Assembly: GCA_964624635.1 (NCBI GenBank)
Contig: CAZUXM010000001.1
Span: 62,001-126,000 of the forward strand
Reading direction: 5' to 3'
DNA length: 64,000 bases
Origin: JANWKQ01 sp964624635
GTDB lineage: Bacteria; Bacteroidota; Bacteroidia; CAIKAF01
The translations under genes were made by a program, and so were the position numbers. Shown one piece after another: positions 37,108 to 45,401 of the stretch. Under the pieces are notes generated by a model. The model was not told the DNA's origin. It made no database searches and saw nothing but the letters and a program-made list of their open reading frames with translations. How positions within the stretch are numbered: position 1 is the first letter of the stretch; the number at the start of each line of letters is the position of its first letter.

Positions 37108-37953
37108 ATGAACCTCATCGTAGAAGCCGGCGGTACAAAAACTAACCTATTGTATATACAAACAGGTGAAGTAATGGCTACTTACGAAGAGCAAAGCATG
37201 CACGTTGGAAGGGAAACTATTGATGAATTAAAACGGCGCATGACTTTATGGAATGAAATGGGACATGGTCCGCTAAAAAACATTTACCTTTTTGCGGCAG
37301 GCAAAATGGATAATAAAAAGTTCAAGGAGATTACTGCTTTTTTAAAGGGAAGTTTTAATGCCGTTTTGGAAGTACATTCCGATTTATTGGCGGCTTGTTA
37401 CGCTACAGCTGGTCACCAACCAGGGATTGTGGGGATTTTGGGTACCGGTTCCAATTCATGTTATTACAATGGGAAAGAAATCGTAAAAAATGTACCTCCG
37501 GGTGGGTTTATCTTAGCCGATGAGGGCAGTGGAACACAAATAGGTAAAAAAGTATTGCTGGATTATTTAAGAAACGAGGTGCCCGCTGAATTTAAAATAA
37601 TCCTTGAAACTAAACATACCATTTTTAGAGATGAAGTAACCGCAAGGCTTTATGGGGGCAGTATTAAAGAGGCATCCGCATTTTGTTCATTGTTTACACC
37701 ATTAGTAATTGATAACATCCATTTACCTTACTGCAAACAGGTATGTACCCAAAGTATTGATGATTATTTAACATTGATTGAAAAAAATTATCTCAACTAT
37801 ACAAACCGTCTGTATCTGGTGGGAACTGTGGCTCATCTCTTAACTCCATTAATTATGGAAAGGGCTAAAACAAAAAATATTCAATTAGTAAAAGTAATTC
37901 AACATCCTATCAAAGATTTATCTTTATTTTTAGCTGCTTCAAAAGGGCTATGA
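37108..37953 (+). CDS. BadF/BadG/N-acetylglucosamine-kinase-like ATPase
   Basis: A 281-residue cytoplasmic protein of the ASKHA fold: phosphate-1 motif EAGGTKTNLLY (7-17), a phosphate-2 region GILGTGSNSCYYNG near 111-124 and PGGFILADEGSGTQIGK (about 131-147) matching the BcrAD_BadFG/NAGK family. Eukaryotic and bacterial members phosphorylate GlcNAc or amino sugars released from peptidoglycan. It shares an ATGA overlap with the Ppx/GppA gene, so both are translated together, as is common in Bacteroidota. Confidence 0.88.
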   Translation: MNLIVEAGGTKTNLLYIQTGEVMATYEEQSMHVGRETIDELKRRMTLWNEMGHGPLKNIYLFAAGKMDNKKFKEITAFLKGSFNAVLEVHSDLLAACYATAGHQPGIVGILGTGSNSCYYNGKEIVKNVPPGGFILADEGSGTQIGKKVLLDYLRNEVPAEFKIILETKHTIFRDEVTARLYGGSIKEASAFCSLFTPLVIDNIHLPYCKQVCTQSIDDYLTLIEKNYLNYTNRLYLVGTVAHLLTPLIMERAKTKNIQLVKVIQHPIKDLSLFLAASKGL

Positions 37954-38867
37954 ATATACAACATAAATTTGCTGCTATTGATATCGGATCCAATGCCGTA
38001 AGGTTATTGTTCTATAATATTTACCTTGATTTAAAAGGAGAGCCCAAGTTCAAAAAAGTAGCATTAACCCGTGTACCTATTCGTTTAGGAGAAGATGTAT
38101 TTGTTGACAATAAGATCTCGAAGAAAAAAATTGAACTCCTTCGTAAAACCCTTGTTGCGTTTAAAAACCTCATTGACGTACACGAAGTAGTAGACTATAT
38201 GGCTTGTGCTACTTCGGCCATGCGTGAAGCAGAAAATGCTGAAGAAGTAAAAAAGTACCTTAAAAAAGAAACCGGTATTGAAATAAAAACCATTAGTGGT
38301 GACATGGAGGCAGATTTGATTTACCAAAACCATATTGCCGAAAGTATGAACCCTAATCGTGCTTATTTATATATTGATGTGGGTGGTGGTAGTACCGAGT
38401 TGACTTTATTTTATCAAGGAGAAAAACGTTTTTCCGAATCATTTCAAGTGGGTACGGTAAGGATGTTGCATGATAAGATTTCCAAAGAAACCTGGGATAG
38501 ATTAAAACTCAAATGTGTTGAAATTGCTCATCGTTATAAAAACACCGTTGCCATTGGGTCAGGAGGAAATGTGATTAAACTTCAAAAATTAAGTGGGGGG
38601 GATGAAGGAGATCCATTTAGCCGTTCACAACTAAAAGAAATCTACCATGAGTTAAATGATCTTTCCTACGAAGAACGTATTCGTAAACATGGTTTAAATC
38701 CTGATCGTGCTGACGTAATCATTCCTGCAGCAGAAATATTTTTATATATCACCAAACATACAGATATCAAAAACATTATTGTTCCTAAAATGGGATTGAG
38801 TGATGGTATTATACATTATATGTATGAAGAGTACTTAAAGAAGGACAAGAATTTTTTAGATCATTAA
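37950..38867 (+). CDS. ppx: Ppx/GppA exopolyphosphatase family protein
   Basis: A 305-residue protein with the Ppx/GppA core: FAAIDIGSNAVRLL, YMACATSAMREAENA, then ISGDMEADLIYQ and YIDVGGGSTELTLF, and AIGSGGNVIKL. The enzyme hydrolyses polyphosphate or pppGpp in the stringent response; the two activities cannot be told apart by sequence. It is shorter than E. coli Ppx because it lacks the C-terminal HD-like domain, as is usual for Bacteroidota. It ends seven bases from the convergent hypothetical. Confidence 0.9.
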   Translation: MNIQHKFAAIDIGSNAVRLLFYNIYLDLKGEPKFKKVALTRVPIRLGEDVFVDNKISKKKIELLRKTLVAFKNLIDVHEVVDYMACATSAMREAENAEEVKKYLKKETGIEIKTISGDMEADLIYQNHIAESMNPNRAYLYIDVGGGSTELTLFYQGEKRFSESFQVGTVRMLHDKISKETWDRLKLKCVEIAHRYKNTVAIGSGGNVIKLQKLSGGDEGDPFSRSQLKEIYHELNDLSYEERIRKHGLNPDRADVIIPAAEIFLYITKHTDIKNIIVPKMGLSDGIIHYMYEEYLKKDKNFLDH

Positions 38868-38874
38868 GCTTATA

Positions 38875-39492
38875 TCATTGCATCGCTTTATTTGTAATAT
38901 ATTGTAGTAACTCCGTGGCGGCATCCAAAGCCAGAGCTGCCATGGGGTCTTCGAAGAGAACATCCATAGGTCCTTCACCAAAATATAATCCATCTGATAC
39001 CAGAAAAGTTATTCTAACATCGCCTTCTTCCGGGCGTGGTCTTCGCGGTTGAGTCCACGGACCAATTTTATCTACAATTTTCCTGCTTTCTGCAAATAAT
39101 CGGGTACTCATTTCATTGGAAACTGCATCTGTAGTATCCCAAATAACCAATCTTCCACTTTGGTTGATATAACGAGCCGTTCCATCAACATAAACTGCTA
39201 ATGTATCCAATCCACCATCTAATCCAACTTCAACTATAACACCTAATAGTTCTTTATTCGTAGGAACATGGTTTAATTTCCTTTGTTGATTATACGCAAG
39301 AATTTTCGTTCTTAGTTCGGTATTTACATCATCAATTATTTTTTGCAAATCACTTATGCTACTTGATGAAGAAAATAAAATGTCGAATGGATATGAATAA
39401 GGGGGTGTAATACTAGTTTTATACCATTCAATATCATCACAAAAAATAAGGTTGTAAATAAGGTTAGCTGACTGGTCTGGGTACGTATTCAT
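38875..39492 (-). CDS. Hypothetical protein
   Basis: A 205-residue soluble protein with no signal peptide and no membrane segment. I recognise no motif. The segment YVDGTARYINQSGRLVIWDTTDAVSNEMSTRLFAESRKIVDKIGPWTQPRRPRP with the following VRITFLVSDGLYFGEG reads like a small alpha/beta domain. It is convergent with the Ppx gene and followed on the same strand, 91 bases further upstream, by the next secreted protein. I accept the reading frame from its length and its clean start. Confidence 0.6.
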   Translation of the reverse strand: MNTYPDQSANLIYNLIFCDDIEWYKTSITPPYSYPFDILFSSSSSISDLQKIIDDVNTELRTKILAYNQQRKLNHVPTNKELLGVIVEVGLDGGLDTLAVYVDGTARYINQSGRLVIWDTTDAVSNEMSTRLFAESRKIVDKIGPWTQPRRPRPEEGDVRITFLVSDGLYFGEGPMDVLFEDPMAALALDAATELLQYITNKAMQ

Positions 39493-39583
39493 AATTGGTT
39501 AATTGATGAACTATAAATATAGCAACTTATGCTAGGCCGCTTATAATTTTTGTACTGAGATTCATATCTCAAGTGAGGGAATA

Positions 39584-39925
39584 CTATTCTTTTTGAAAAA
39601 TATAATAATGAGTCTCAAATACTTTATTCAGAGCAGTTGTGGAATAAACATTAGAGGTCGTTATTTTAAAGCCCTGTTCACGTAACTGTGTTATATGTTT
39701 TACAAGAACACTGGAATATATTTCTGAAGGGTCTATGTTATTAAAATATGGCTGGCCTATTCCATCTGTTACTAAAATAGTGGCTGAACTTTGGGGGGAA
39801 ATAAATTCAATCATTTTTAACACTACTTCCTTCCCTTCAAACTTTGGTAGGTTAATAGATTGAGCACTACCTTTATTAAAAGATAAGCCAATGCAAACAA
39901 ATAAAATAACTCGTAAGTATTTCAT
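39584..39925 (-). CDS. Small secreted protein, unknown
   Basis: A 113-residue exported protein. I start it at the ATG at 39923-39925 (MKYLRVILFVCIGLSFNKGSAQ signal peptide); the longer frame overlaps clpX by 35 bases and lacks a signal. Its mature part contains KMIEFISPQSSATILVTDGIGQPYFNN and ends YSTTALNKVFETHYYIFQKE, with no known domain. It follows clpX by 34 bases on the same strand. Confidence 0.66.
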   Translation of the reverse strand: MKYLRVILFVCIGLSFNKGSAQSINLPKFEGKEVVLKMIEFISPQSSATILVTDGIGQPYFNNIDPSEIYSSVLVKHITQLREQGFKITTSNVYSTTALNKVFETHYYIFQKE

Positions 39926-39959
39926 ATTATAAATCAAGATAGATGCTAATTTGAAAAAA

Positions 39960-41201
39960 CTATGCAGCCTTGATTCCAAACTTGCCATGCTCAATTTTAT
40001 GAGCAGCCAATTCGCGGGTAACTACAAAATGTTTTTCTTTTTTCTCCGGAGCAGAATACATTACATCATTAATAATGGCTTCACAAATTCCTCTTAAACC
40101 TCTGGCCCCTAATTTATTTTCGATGGCTTTTTCTACAATATATTCTAATGCTTCATCCGTAAACTCTAATTCTACCTCATCTAACTTAAGTAGCTTTTGG
40201 TATTGTTTAATGATGGCATTTTTAGGTTCCGTTAAAATTCGTTTTAATGCTTCAGCATTTAATGGATCCATATGAGTAACTACAGGTAAACGACCTACCA
40301 GCTCAGGAATTAACCCAAAAGATTTTAAATCCTGTGGAGTTACATATTGTAATAAGTTATTTTCCTCAATACGATACTTCCCTTTTTTACCATCATTAAA
40401 GCCGATGCTTTTTTTATTCATACGATCGGCAATTCTACGGTCTATCCCGTCAAATGCTCCACCACATATAAATAATATATTCTGTGTATTGAGATTAATC
40501 ATTTTTTGCTCAGGATGCTTCCTGCCTCCATAAGGTGGAACACTTACAATACTCCCTTCCAATAGTTTTAACAATCCTTGTTGAACGCCTTCCCCACTTA
40601 CATCACGGGTAATACTAGGATTATCACTTTTACGTGCAATTTTATCTATCTCATCAATAAATACAATTCCGCGTTCGGCTGCTTCTACATTAAAGTCGGC
40701 ATTTTGTAATAAACGACTCAATACACTTTCTACATCTTCACCTACATAACCTGCTTCGGTTAATACCGTTGCGTCAGCAATACAAAAAGGAACATTCAAA
40801 ATTTTAGCTATGGTACGAGCCATTAAAGTTTTTCCAGTACCCGTTTCACCTATTAAAATGATGTTTGATTTTTCAATCTCCACATCATCATCATTGATTT
40901 TTTTGCTGTTAAGTATTCTTTTATAATGGTTATAAACGGCCACCGACATTACTTTTTTAGCATCATCCTGCCCGATGATATATCCATCAAGGTGAGATTT
41001 AATCTCAGACGGTTTTAATAAAGTAAGTTGCTTATCGAGTTGTTTTTTATTCTTAGTATTCAGTTCTTCCAATGCGATATTGTATGCATCAGTAGCGCAC
41101 TGATTGCATATATTAGCTTTGCTTCCTGTAATCAATAATTGAACTTCTGATCTGCTTCTCAAACAAAATGAACATTGTTCTTCTGACGATTGTTTTGCCA
41201 T
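39960..41201 (-). CDS. clpX: ClpX, ATP-dependent unfoldase of ClpXP
   Basis: A 413-residue AAA+ protein that recognises and unfolds substrates and feeds them to ClpP. The N-terminal zinc finger has Cys10, Cys13, Cys32 and Cys35. Walker A GETGTGKT (118-125), Walker B FIDEID (181-186), pore loop (GYVGEDV at 151-157), the RKH region and the IGF loop (KKSIGFND) that docks ClpP are all present. Length is normal. It lies downstream of clpP but after a strong terminator (41281-41308), so it probably has its own promoter in the roughly 80 bases before its ATG. Confidence 0.98.
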   Translation of the reverse strand: MAKQSSEEQCSFCLRSRSEVQLLITGSKANICNQCATDAYNIALEELNTKNKKQLDKQLTLLKPSEIKSHLDGYIIGQDDAKKVMSVAVYNHYKRILNSKKINDDDVEIEKSNIILIGETGTGKTLMARTIAKILNVPFCIADATVLTEAGYVGEDVESVLSRLLQNADFNVEAAERGIVFIDEIDKIARKSDNPSITRDVSGEGVQQGLLKLLEGSIVSVPPYGGRKHPEQKMINLNTQNILFICGGAFDGIDRRIADRMNKKSIGFNDGKKGKYRIEENNLLQYVTPQDLKSFGLIPELVGRLPVVTHMDPLNAEALKRILTEPKNAIIKQYQKLLKLDEVELEFTDEALEYIVEKAIENKLGARGLRGICEAIINDVMYSAPEKKEKHFVVTRELAAHKIEHGKFGIKAA

Positions 41202-41280
41202 AAGGTTATCCTACATTTAACTCAACAAAATTAAGCAAAAAAAGGGCTATTTTCCAAGGAAAATAAACACCTTAACAATA

Positions 41281-41308
41281 AAAAACCCCGCAATGGTTGC
41301 GGGGTTTT
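41281..41308 (-). terminator. Terminator between clpP and clpX
   Basis: AAAACCCCGCAA-TGG-TTGCGGGGTTTT, a perfect 12-bp stem with a T-tract on the minus strand, 20 bases past the clpP stop. Confidence 0.9.
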
Positions 41309-41328
41309 AACAATTTAAGTGGTTTTAA

Positions 41329-42000
41329 CTATTTGTTTTTTACCAATACTTCATCAATCATTCCATAAGCTTTGGCTTCTTCTGCTATCATCCAGTAATC
41401 ACGGTCACTATCAGCCCATACTTTATCATAGGTTTGTTTACTATGATGAGCAATGATTTCGTATAGTTCTTTTTTAAGCTTTTGAATTTCTTTCGCAGTA
41501 ATTTCAATGTCACTTGCCTGACCTTGAGCACCACCTAAAGGTTGGTGTATCATTACTCTTGAATGTTTAAGTCCTGTTCTTTTTCCATCAGCACCAGCAC
41601 ATAACAATACAGCTCCCATAGAAGCAGCCATCCCTACACATATAGTAGCCACATCCGGAGAAATCCATTGCATGGTATCATAAATTCCTAATCCTGCATA
41701 TACTGATCCACCCGGACTATTTACATAAATCTGAATATCTCTTTTTGCATCAGCGCTTTCTAAGAATAATAACTGTGCCTGAATAATGTTAGCTATATAA
41801 TCATCAATAGGTGTTCCAAGGAAAATAATTCTATCCATCATTAATCTGGAAAATACATCTACCTCTCTAAAATTCACTGGTCTTTCTTCAATTACAGTAC
41901 GGGTCATGTCCTCAACTGTACTCATATACTTTTCAAGGTGCATGCTGCTCATTCCACGGTGTTTTACCGCATATTTTTTAAACTCATCGTGTGGTATCAT
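41329..42000 (-). CDS. clpP: ClpP, proteolytic subunit of ClpXP
   Basis: A 223-residue serine peptidase. The catalytic triad is visible: Ser127 in GMAASMGA, His152 in MIHQPLGG and Asp197 in ADSDRDYW. The MIIFLGTPIDDYIAN and NSPGGSVYAGLGI motifs are canonical. The start at 42000 adds a propeptide-like N-terminus of about 30 residues, as in many ClpP precursors. It lies between tig and clpX in the usual bacterial order; each of tig and clpP is followed by a terminator here. Confidence 0.98.
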   Translation of the reverse strand: MIPHDEFKKYAVKHRGMSSMHLEKYMSTVEDMTRTVIEERPVNFREVDVFSRLMMDRIIFLGTPIDDYIANIIQAQLLFLESADAKRDIQIYVNSPGGSVYAGLGIYDTMQWISPDVATICVGMAASMGAVLLCAGADGKRTGLKHSRVMIHQPLGGAQGQASDIEITAKEIQKLKKELYEIIAHHSKQTYDKVWADSDRDYWMIAEEAKAYGMIDEVLVKNK

Positions 42001-42101
42001 AATTATCTATATTGTTGAATTAGTGTAACAAGTATAACAATAATTTATCCAATCAGATAAAAACTCAAAAAATGACAAAAAGACCCGTTTTTATATGTCA
42101 T

Positions 42102-42133
42102 AAAAAAACCCGACCAGTTAATCTGTCGGGTTT
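42102..42133 (-). terminator. Terminator after tig
   Basis: AAACCCGAC, a ten-base loop, GTCGGGTTT; on the minus strand the second arm is followed by a T-rich run (42108-42102). It ends the trigger-factor transcript before clpP. Confidence 0.85.
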
Positions 42134-42155
42134 CATATAAATTTGACTGTTTAAA

Positions 42156-43532
42156 TTACAGCTGACCTACCGGTTCATTGTTTTTCTCCAGCATAGCTAG
42201 GTAATCATCATAACCAATAGCACTTTCCACAATATTGGCTTCTTCTTTTACTTTTCTCAACGCTTTGGTTTCAAGGATACCATTGATTAATTTATCTGCT
42301 TCATCCTGATTAGATAAAAGTGTTTTAGCAAACTCATCAATTCTTTCAGGTGGCAATTGATAGCCCATACGGGTTACTCGGTTCATAACATCAACACGAG
42401 CTGCATCCATTAATTCACCATCTTCAAGGGTCACTTCATATTTAGAAACAATTTTGTTTCTCAATATTTCCCAACGGATGTATTGTTTGTTGTTATCATA
42501 ATCATTAATGATCTCTTCAACATCCACTTTTTTATTATCTTCATTTTTAACCTTTAACCATCTTTTCAAGAACTCGTCAGGTAATTCAAATTTATTGGCT
42601 TCTAAAATTCCTTTTCTGATTGAGTTTAGTAACATAACATTACTTTCAGATTGAAGGTCATTTTTCAAGAAGCCTCTCAATTTATCTTTGAACTCATCTT
42701 CTGTAGTTACTACTCCGGGACCAAATACTTTATCAAAAAACTCCGTATCCATTTGGGCCGGTACCATGCGGTTAATGGTGGTAATTTCGAATTTGAATAA
42801 ATCACTCAAACTATCCACTTCTTCCGATTTAACCCCAAGATAGATTCCTGCAGTAACATCGTCCTTATATAGTTTTTTTACATTCAATTCATGTACATCA
42901 CCCACTTTTGACCCTATGATGGTTGCTTTTAATGCAGCATCTTCAATTTTTTCAGAAAATACATAAATGGTTTTGCTCACCCCTCCTTCTTTTACTTCTC
43001 CAGGAGCTGATAATTCAGTAGCAGTACCCATAACGAAGTCTTTCTCCTCAACTACATCAGGGTTAATGTTACGTCCGTTTCTATCAGCTAGTTTATCAAT
43101 TTCTTTTTGCAATACGTCATCACTTACTTCTACTTGATAAGAAGTAAATGCTTCGGTAGGTAGTTGCATATCAAATATTGGAGACAAACCTAAATCATAA
43201 TAAAAAGTAAAATCCTGTTGGTGATCCCAATCAATTGTTTCATTTTTTGAAAGACTTGGTAAGGGCTGACCTAAATAACTGATCTTGTTTTCATCCAGGT
43301 ATTTGAATAATGCATCGATGGTGATTTTTCCAATCTCATCAGATAATACGGCTTTCCCATATAATTTTTTTATCATGCCTATAGGCACCATTCCGGGTCT
43401 AAAACCTGGTACATTTACTTTGTTTTTCAACGACTTAAGTGCTTTGTCAACTGTTTCTGAATAATCAGAAGCAACTAATGACACTTTCACTTCAGCGGTA
43501 AGATCTTGTTTGTTTTCGAAACCTATTTCCAT
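42156..43532 (-). CDS. tig: Trigger factor, ribosome-associated chaperone
   Basis: A 458-residue chaperone that binds nascent chains at the ribosome exit tunnel. The N-terminal ribosome-binding domain has the signature GFRPGMVPIGMIKKLYG (about 42-59). The central region (about 150-245) is a much altered FKBP-type segment with no clear proline-isomerase site, as is common in Bacteroidota. The C-terminal helical domain follows and the sequence ends with acidic helices. Position upstream of clpP/clpX is conserved in bacteria. Its ATG is at 43530-43532. Confidence 0.97.
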   Translation of the reverse strand: MEIGFENKQDLTAEVKVSLVASDYSETVDKALKSLKNKVNVPGFRPGMVPIGMIKKLYGKAVLSDEIGKITIDALFKYLDENKISYLGQPLPSLSKNETIDWDHQQDFTFYYDLGLSPIFDMQLPTEAFTSYQVEVSDDVLQKEIDKLADRNGRNINPDVVEEKDFVMGTATELSAPGEVKEGGVSKTIYVFSEKIEDAALKATIIGSKVGDVHELNVKKLYKDDVTAGIYLGVKSEEVDSLSDLFKFEITTINRMVPAQMDTEFFDKVFGPGVVTTEDEFKDKLRGFLKNDLQSESNVMLLNSIRKGILEANKFELPDEFLKRWLKVKNEDNKKVDVEEIINDYDNNKQYIRWEILRNKIVSKYEVTLEDGELMDAARVDVMNRVTRMGYQLPPERIDEFAKTLLSNQDEADKLINGILETKALRKVKEEANIVESAIGYDDYLAMLEKNNEPVGQL

Positions 43533-43571
43533 AATGGCAATTAAATATAATTAGAACTCGTACTAAAAATT

Positions 43572-43603
43572 AAAACCGCCTGGAATACTCCTTGACGGTT
43601 TTT
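43572..43603 (-). terminator. Possible terminator after tRNA-Leu
   Basis: On the minus strand AAAAACCGTCAAGG-loop-CCAGGCGGTTTTA forms an interrupted hairpin ending in a short T-tract. The stem has internal mismatches, so this is weaker than the others. Confidence 0.5.
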
Positions 43604-43608
43604 CAAAC

Positions 43609-43693
43609 TGGTGCGGATGAAGGGACTCGAACCCCCACGTCGTGAGACACCAGATCCTAAGTCTGGCGCGGCTACCAATTACGCCACATCCGC
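43609..43693 (-). tRNA. tRNA-Leu (anticodon TAG, reads CUA/CUN)
   Basis: An 85-base gene on the minus strand. The seven-pair acceptor stem GCGGATG/CATCCGC, the anticodon stem CCAGA/TCTGG around the loop CTTAGGA (anticodon TAG), a long variable arm typical of class II tRNA-Leu and a T-arm GTTCGAGTC are all present. Discriminator A and an encoded CCA end the gene at 43609-43612. Confidence 0.93.
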
Positions 43694-44359
43694 TTGGTTG
43701 ATCTACCTTGAACCTAACGTTCAAATAAACCGGGTGCAAATGTAGTATATTTTTTAATCATGAACAATAAAAACCCTTAAAATAAAGGGATTCAGCCTAT
43801 ATATTAGGTTTTAGACGGTGAGAAAAATGTATTGAAAATAATAAGATAAGGGCCGGCATTTTGAAAACGGCATGATGATTCTGATGGTTAATAAATAAGT
43901 GTTCGGGGAAATTTTTGAACAGAAAATGTCACATCAAAACTTAAATATGAAAATCAAATTTGATTTTTTTTTAATAATTAAAGGATAAATAATGTTTAGT
44001 AATTGTGTCAAACAATGTAATCAAATTTAAAACTAACATAGAATTATGATGAATGTGTATGTGATTAGTAATGGTGAAATAATGAAATGATGTTGATGTA
44101 TAATAGTGATAAAATAGCTAATACAAAGGTTCATATCAATAGATAATAGCTGATTAATTCATACACGCAATTCAATTTAAATCATGAAAAGAGAGGTATT
44201 TTATAGTGAAAAAACGACAAACTTATTAACTGAAAACTGTTAATTGCGCCGTGTTTTTGTATGTCTAAAACGAATAGCTGTATTGATTTTACTACATGTA
44301 CAGAATTTTAGCACTTAATAAAAAAACCATATCACGCAAAAATATTTGTCAATTTTTTT
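43694..44359. other. AT-rich intergenic stretch without a recognised gene
   Basis: About 670 bases with many stop codons in all frames and no good start-anchored reading frame; no clear hairpin, tRNA or repeat. I saw only the H1-like gene's promoter at its end (44360-44388). It could hide a small RNA, but I cannot support one. Confidence 0.6.
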
Positions 44360-44388
44360 TTTGTTTATAAAAATATTTTCTACTTTCG
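44360..44388 (+). promoter_or_regulatory. Promoter of the H1-like protein gene
   Basis: TTTG (44360-44363) followed about 18 bases later by TACTTTCG (44381-44388), one base from TAnnTTTG. The leader would be about 25 bases to the ATG at 44417, and the upstream DNA is very A/T-rich (an UP-like region). Confidence 0.5.
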
Positions 44389-44416
44389 AGTTAAATAAAA
44401 ACTAAATTTTTTAATC

Positions 44417-44797
44417 ATGGCAAAAAAATCCGGCACTGCTAAAAAGAAAGCTGCTCCTAAAAAGAAGGTAGCTGCTAAAAAGAAAGCTGCTCCTAAAAAG
44501 AAGACAGCTGCTAAAAAGAAAGCTGCTCCTAAAAAGAAAGTAGCTGCTAAAAAGAAAGCTGCTCCTAAAAGAAAGACAGCTGCTAAGAAAAAAGCTGCTC
44601 CTAAAAAGAAAGTAGCTGCTAAGAAAAAAGCTGCTCCTAAAAGAAAGCCAGCTGCTAAAAAGAAAGCTGCTCCAAAGAAAAAAGCTGCTCCTAAAAAGAA
44701 AGCTGCTGCTAAGAAAAAAGCTGCTCCAAAAAAAAAAGTAGCTAAAAAGAAAGCTGCTCCTAAGAAAAAGGCAGCTCCTGCTCCGGCAGCTATGTAA
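44417..44797 (+). CDS. Histone H1-like Lys/Ala/Pro repeat DNA-binding protein
   Basis: A 126-residue protein made almost only of Lys, Ala and Pro in about eight tandem copies of a 12-residue unit KKKAAPKKKxAA (x = V, T or P), with a short tail APAPAAM. It is strongly basic with no folded domain, matching the bacterial histone H1-like/AlgP-like tails that coat DNA. The DNA is correspondingly a 36-base tandem repeat with near-identical copies, so copy number may vary. The start ATG at 44417 follows the promoter at 44360. A terminator follows at 44820. It probably compacts the nucleoid or modulates transcription. Confidence 0.85.
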   Translation: MAKKSGTAKKKAAPKKKVAAKKKAAPKKKTAAKKKAAPKKKVAAKKKAAPKRKTAAKKKAAPKKKVAAKKKAAPKRKPAAKKKAAPKKKAAPKKKAAAKKKAAPKKKVAKKKAAPKKKAAPAPAAM

Positions 44798-44819
44798 TTT
44801 TAGTAGTAATACTGAATTT

Positions 44820-44854
44820 AAAAAACCTTCAACTTGCTTGAGGGTTTTTTTTTG
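44820..44854 (+). terminator. Terminator after the H1-like gene
   Basis: AAAAAACCTTCAA, short loop, TTGAGGGTTTTTTTTT: a stem with one G-U pair and a strong T-tract, 23 bases past the stop. Confidence 0.85.
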
Positions 44855-44885
44855 CCCTATCGGGTCAAATCAAGTGAGGTGTCTT

Positions 44886-45065
44886 TTAATTGAATAACAA
44901 ATATCTATCAGGACAACGAATAGTATCGCCTACATTTAGAATGTTTTGATAGCAGAGTTTCTTTTTAACATGATTAATATTGATAGGTGTTTTATTGGTC
45001 AAATTAGACTTCATTCCGCAACTAAGTACTAACAATAGTATGAGTAACAAAAAAGATTGTTTCAT
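44886..45065 (-). CDS. Tiny lipoprotein, 59 residues
   Basis: Read on the minus strand, the ATG at 45063-45065 opens a 59-residue frame: signal MKQSFLLLILLLVLSC (lipidated Cys16), a short spacer, then a domain-less tail KKKLCYQNILNVGDTIRCPDRYLLFN. The lipobox is convincing. The tail NVGDTIRCPDRYLL slightly resembles a secreted peptide with two cysteines (C38, C51). It lies 34 bases downstream of tRNA-Arg on the same strand. The function is unknown. Confidence 0.6.
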   Translation of the reverse strand: MKQSFLLLILLLVLSCGMKSNLTNKTPININHVKKKLCYQNILNVGDTIRCPDRYLLFN

Positions 45066-45099
45066 AAAAAAATAGTTACGCTAAGTATAAATATAAGAG

Positions 45100-45171
45100 T
45101 AGTCCTGTCAGGAATCGAACCTGAATCTAGGGTTCCGGAAACCCGTATAATATCCATTATACTACAGGACC
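45100..45171 (-). tRNA. tRNA-Arg (anticodon CCG)
   Basis: A 72-base gene on the minus strand. The acceptor stem is G1 GTCCTG with CAGGAC T72 (G1-U72 wobble), discriminator A73, no encoded CCA. The anticodon arm CGGGT-TTCCGGA-ACCCT gives anticodon CCG, with a C-U mismatch at the 27-43 pair. The T-arm is TCAGG-TTCGATT-CCTGA. The D-arm is A/T-rich and short. Confidence 0.9.
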
Positions 45172-45180
45172 AAACAAATA

Positions 45181-45202
45181 TGGCTCCGAAGTTACGGAGC
45201 CA
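45181..45202 (-). terminator. Hairpin between tRNA-fMet and tRNA-Arg
   Basis: TGGCTCCG-AAGTTA-CGGAGCCA, an 8-bp perfect stem. On the minus strand it is followed by TATTTGTTTGG, a weak T-run, so it could be a terminator or a processing hairpin. Confidence 0.5.
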
Positions 45203-45214
45203 TTGTTCTTTTAG

Positions 45215-45287
45215 TTGCGGGGGTTGGACTCGAACCAACGGCCTTCGGGTTATGAGCCCGACGAGATACCAGCTTCTCCACCCCGCG
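45215..45287 (-). tRNA. Initiator tRNA-fMet (anticodon CAT)
   Basis: A 73-base gene with the initiator hallmarks: C1-A72 mismatch at the acceptor end (CGCGGGG paired to CCCCGCA), three consecutive G-C pairs in the anticodon stem (GGGCTCATAACCC, anticodon CAT) and a D-arm GGAGAAGCTGGTATCTC. The discriminator is A and CCA is not encoded. Confidence 0.95.
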
Positions 45288-45344
45288 ATCATTTCTTGAT
45301 GCAAATATACATTGATAAAGTATGACTGCCAAATCAATCATAAT

Positions 45345-45381
45345 AAAAAGGGGACTGAATCAATGATTCAGTCCCCTTTTT
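45345..45381. terminator. Long bidirectional terminator hairpin
   Basis: AAAAAGGGGACTGAATCA-A-TGATTCAGTCCCCTTTTT: an 18-base perfect stem with essentially no loop, A-tract on one side and T-tract on the other. It separates the T9SS protein (45402) from tRNA-fMet. Confidence 0.88.
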
Positions 45382-45401
45382 AAATAATATTAATGAAGTT
45401 A

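Noticed and set aside
39960..43532. Phage or plasmid origin of the clp block
   Set aside because: tig, clpP and clpX are in the conserved chromosomal order with housekeeping features.
44430..44790. CRISPR-like direct repeats
   Set aside because: The 36-base repeats have no unique spacers and are fully explained by the codons of the Lys/Ala/Pro protein.
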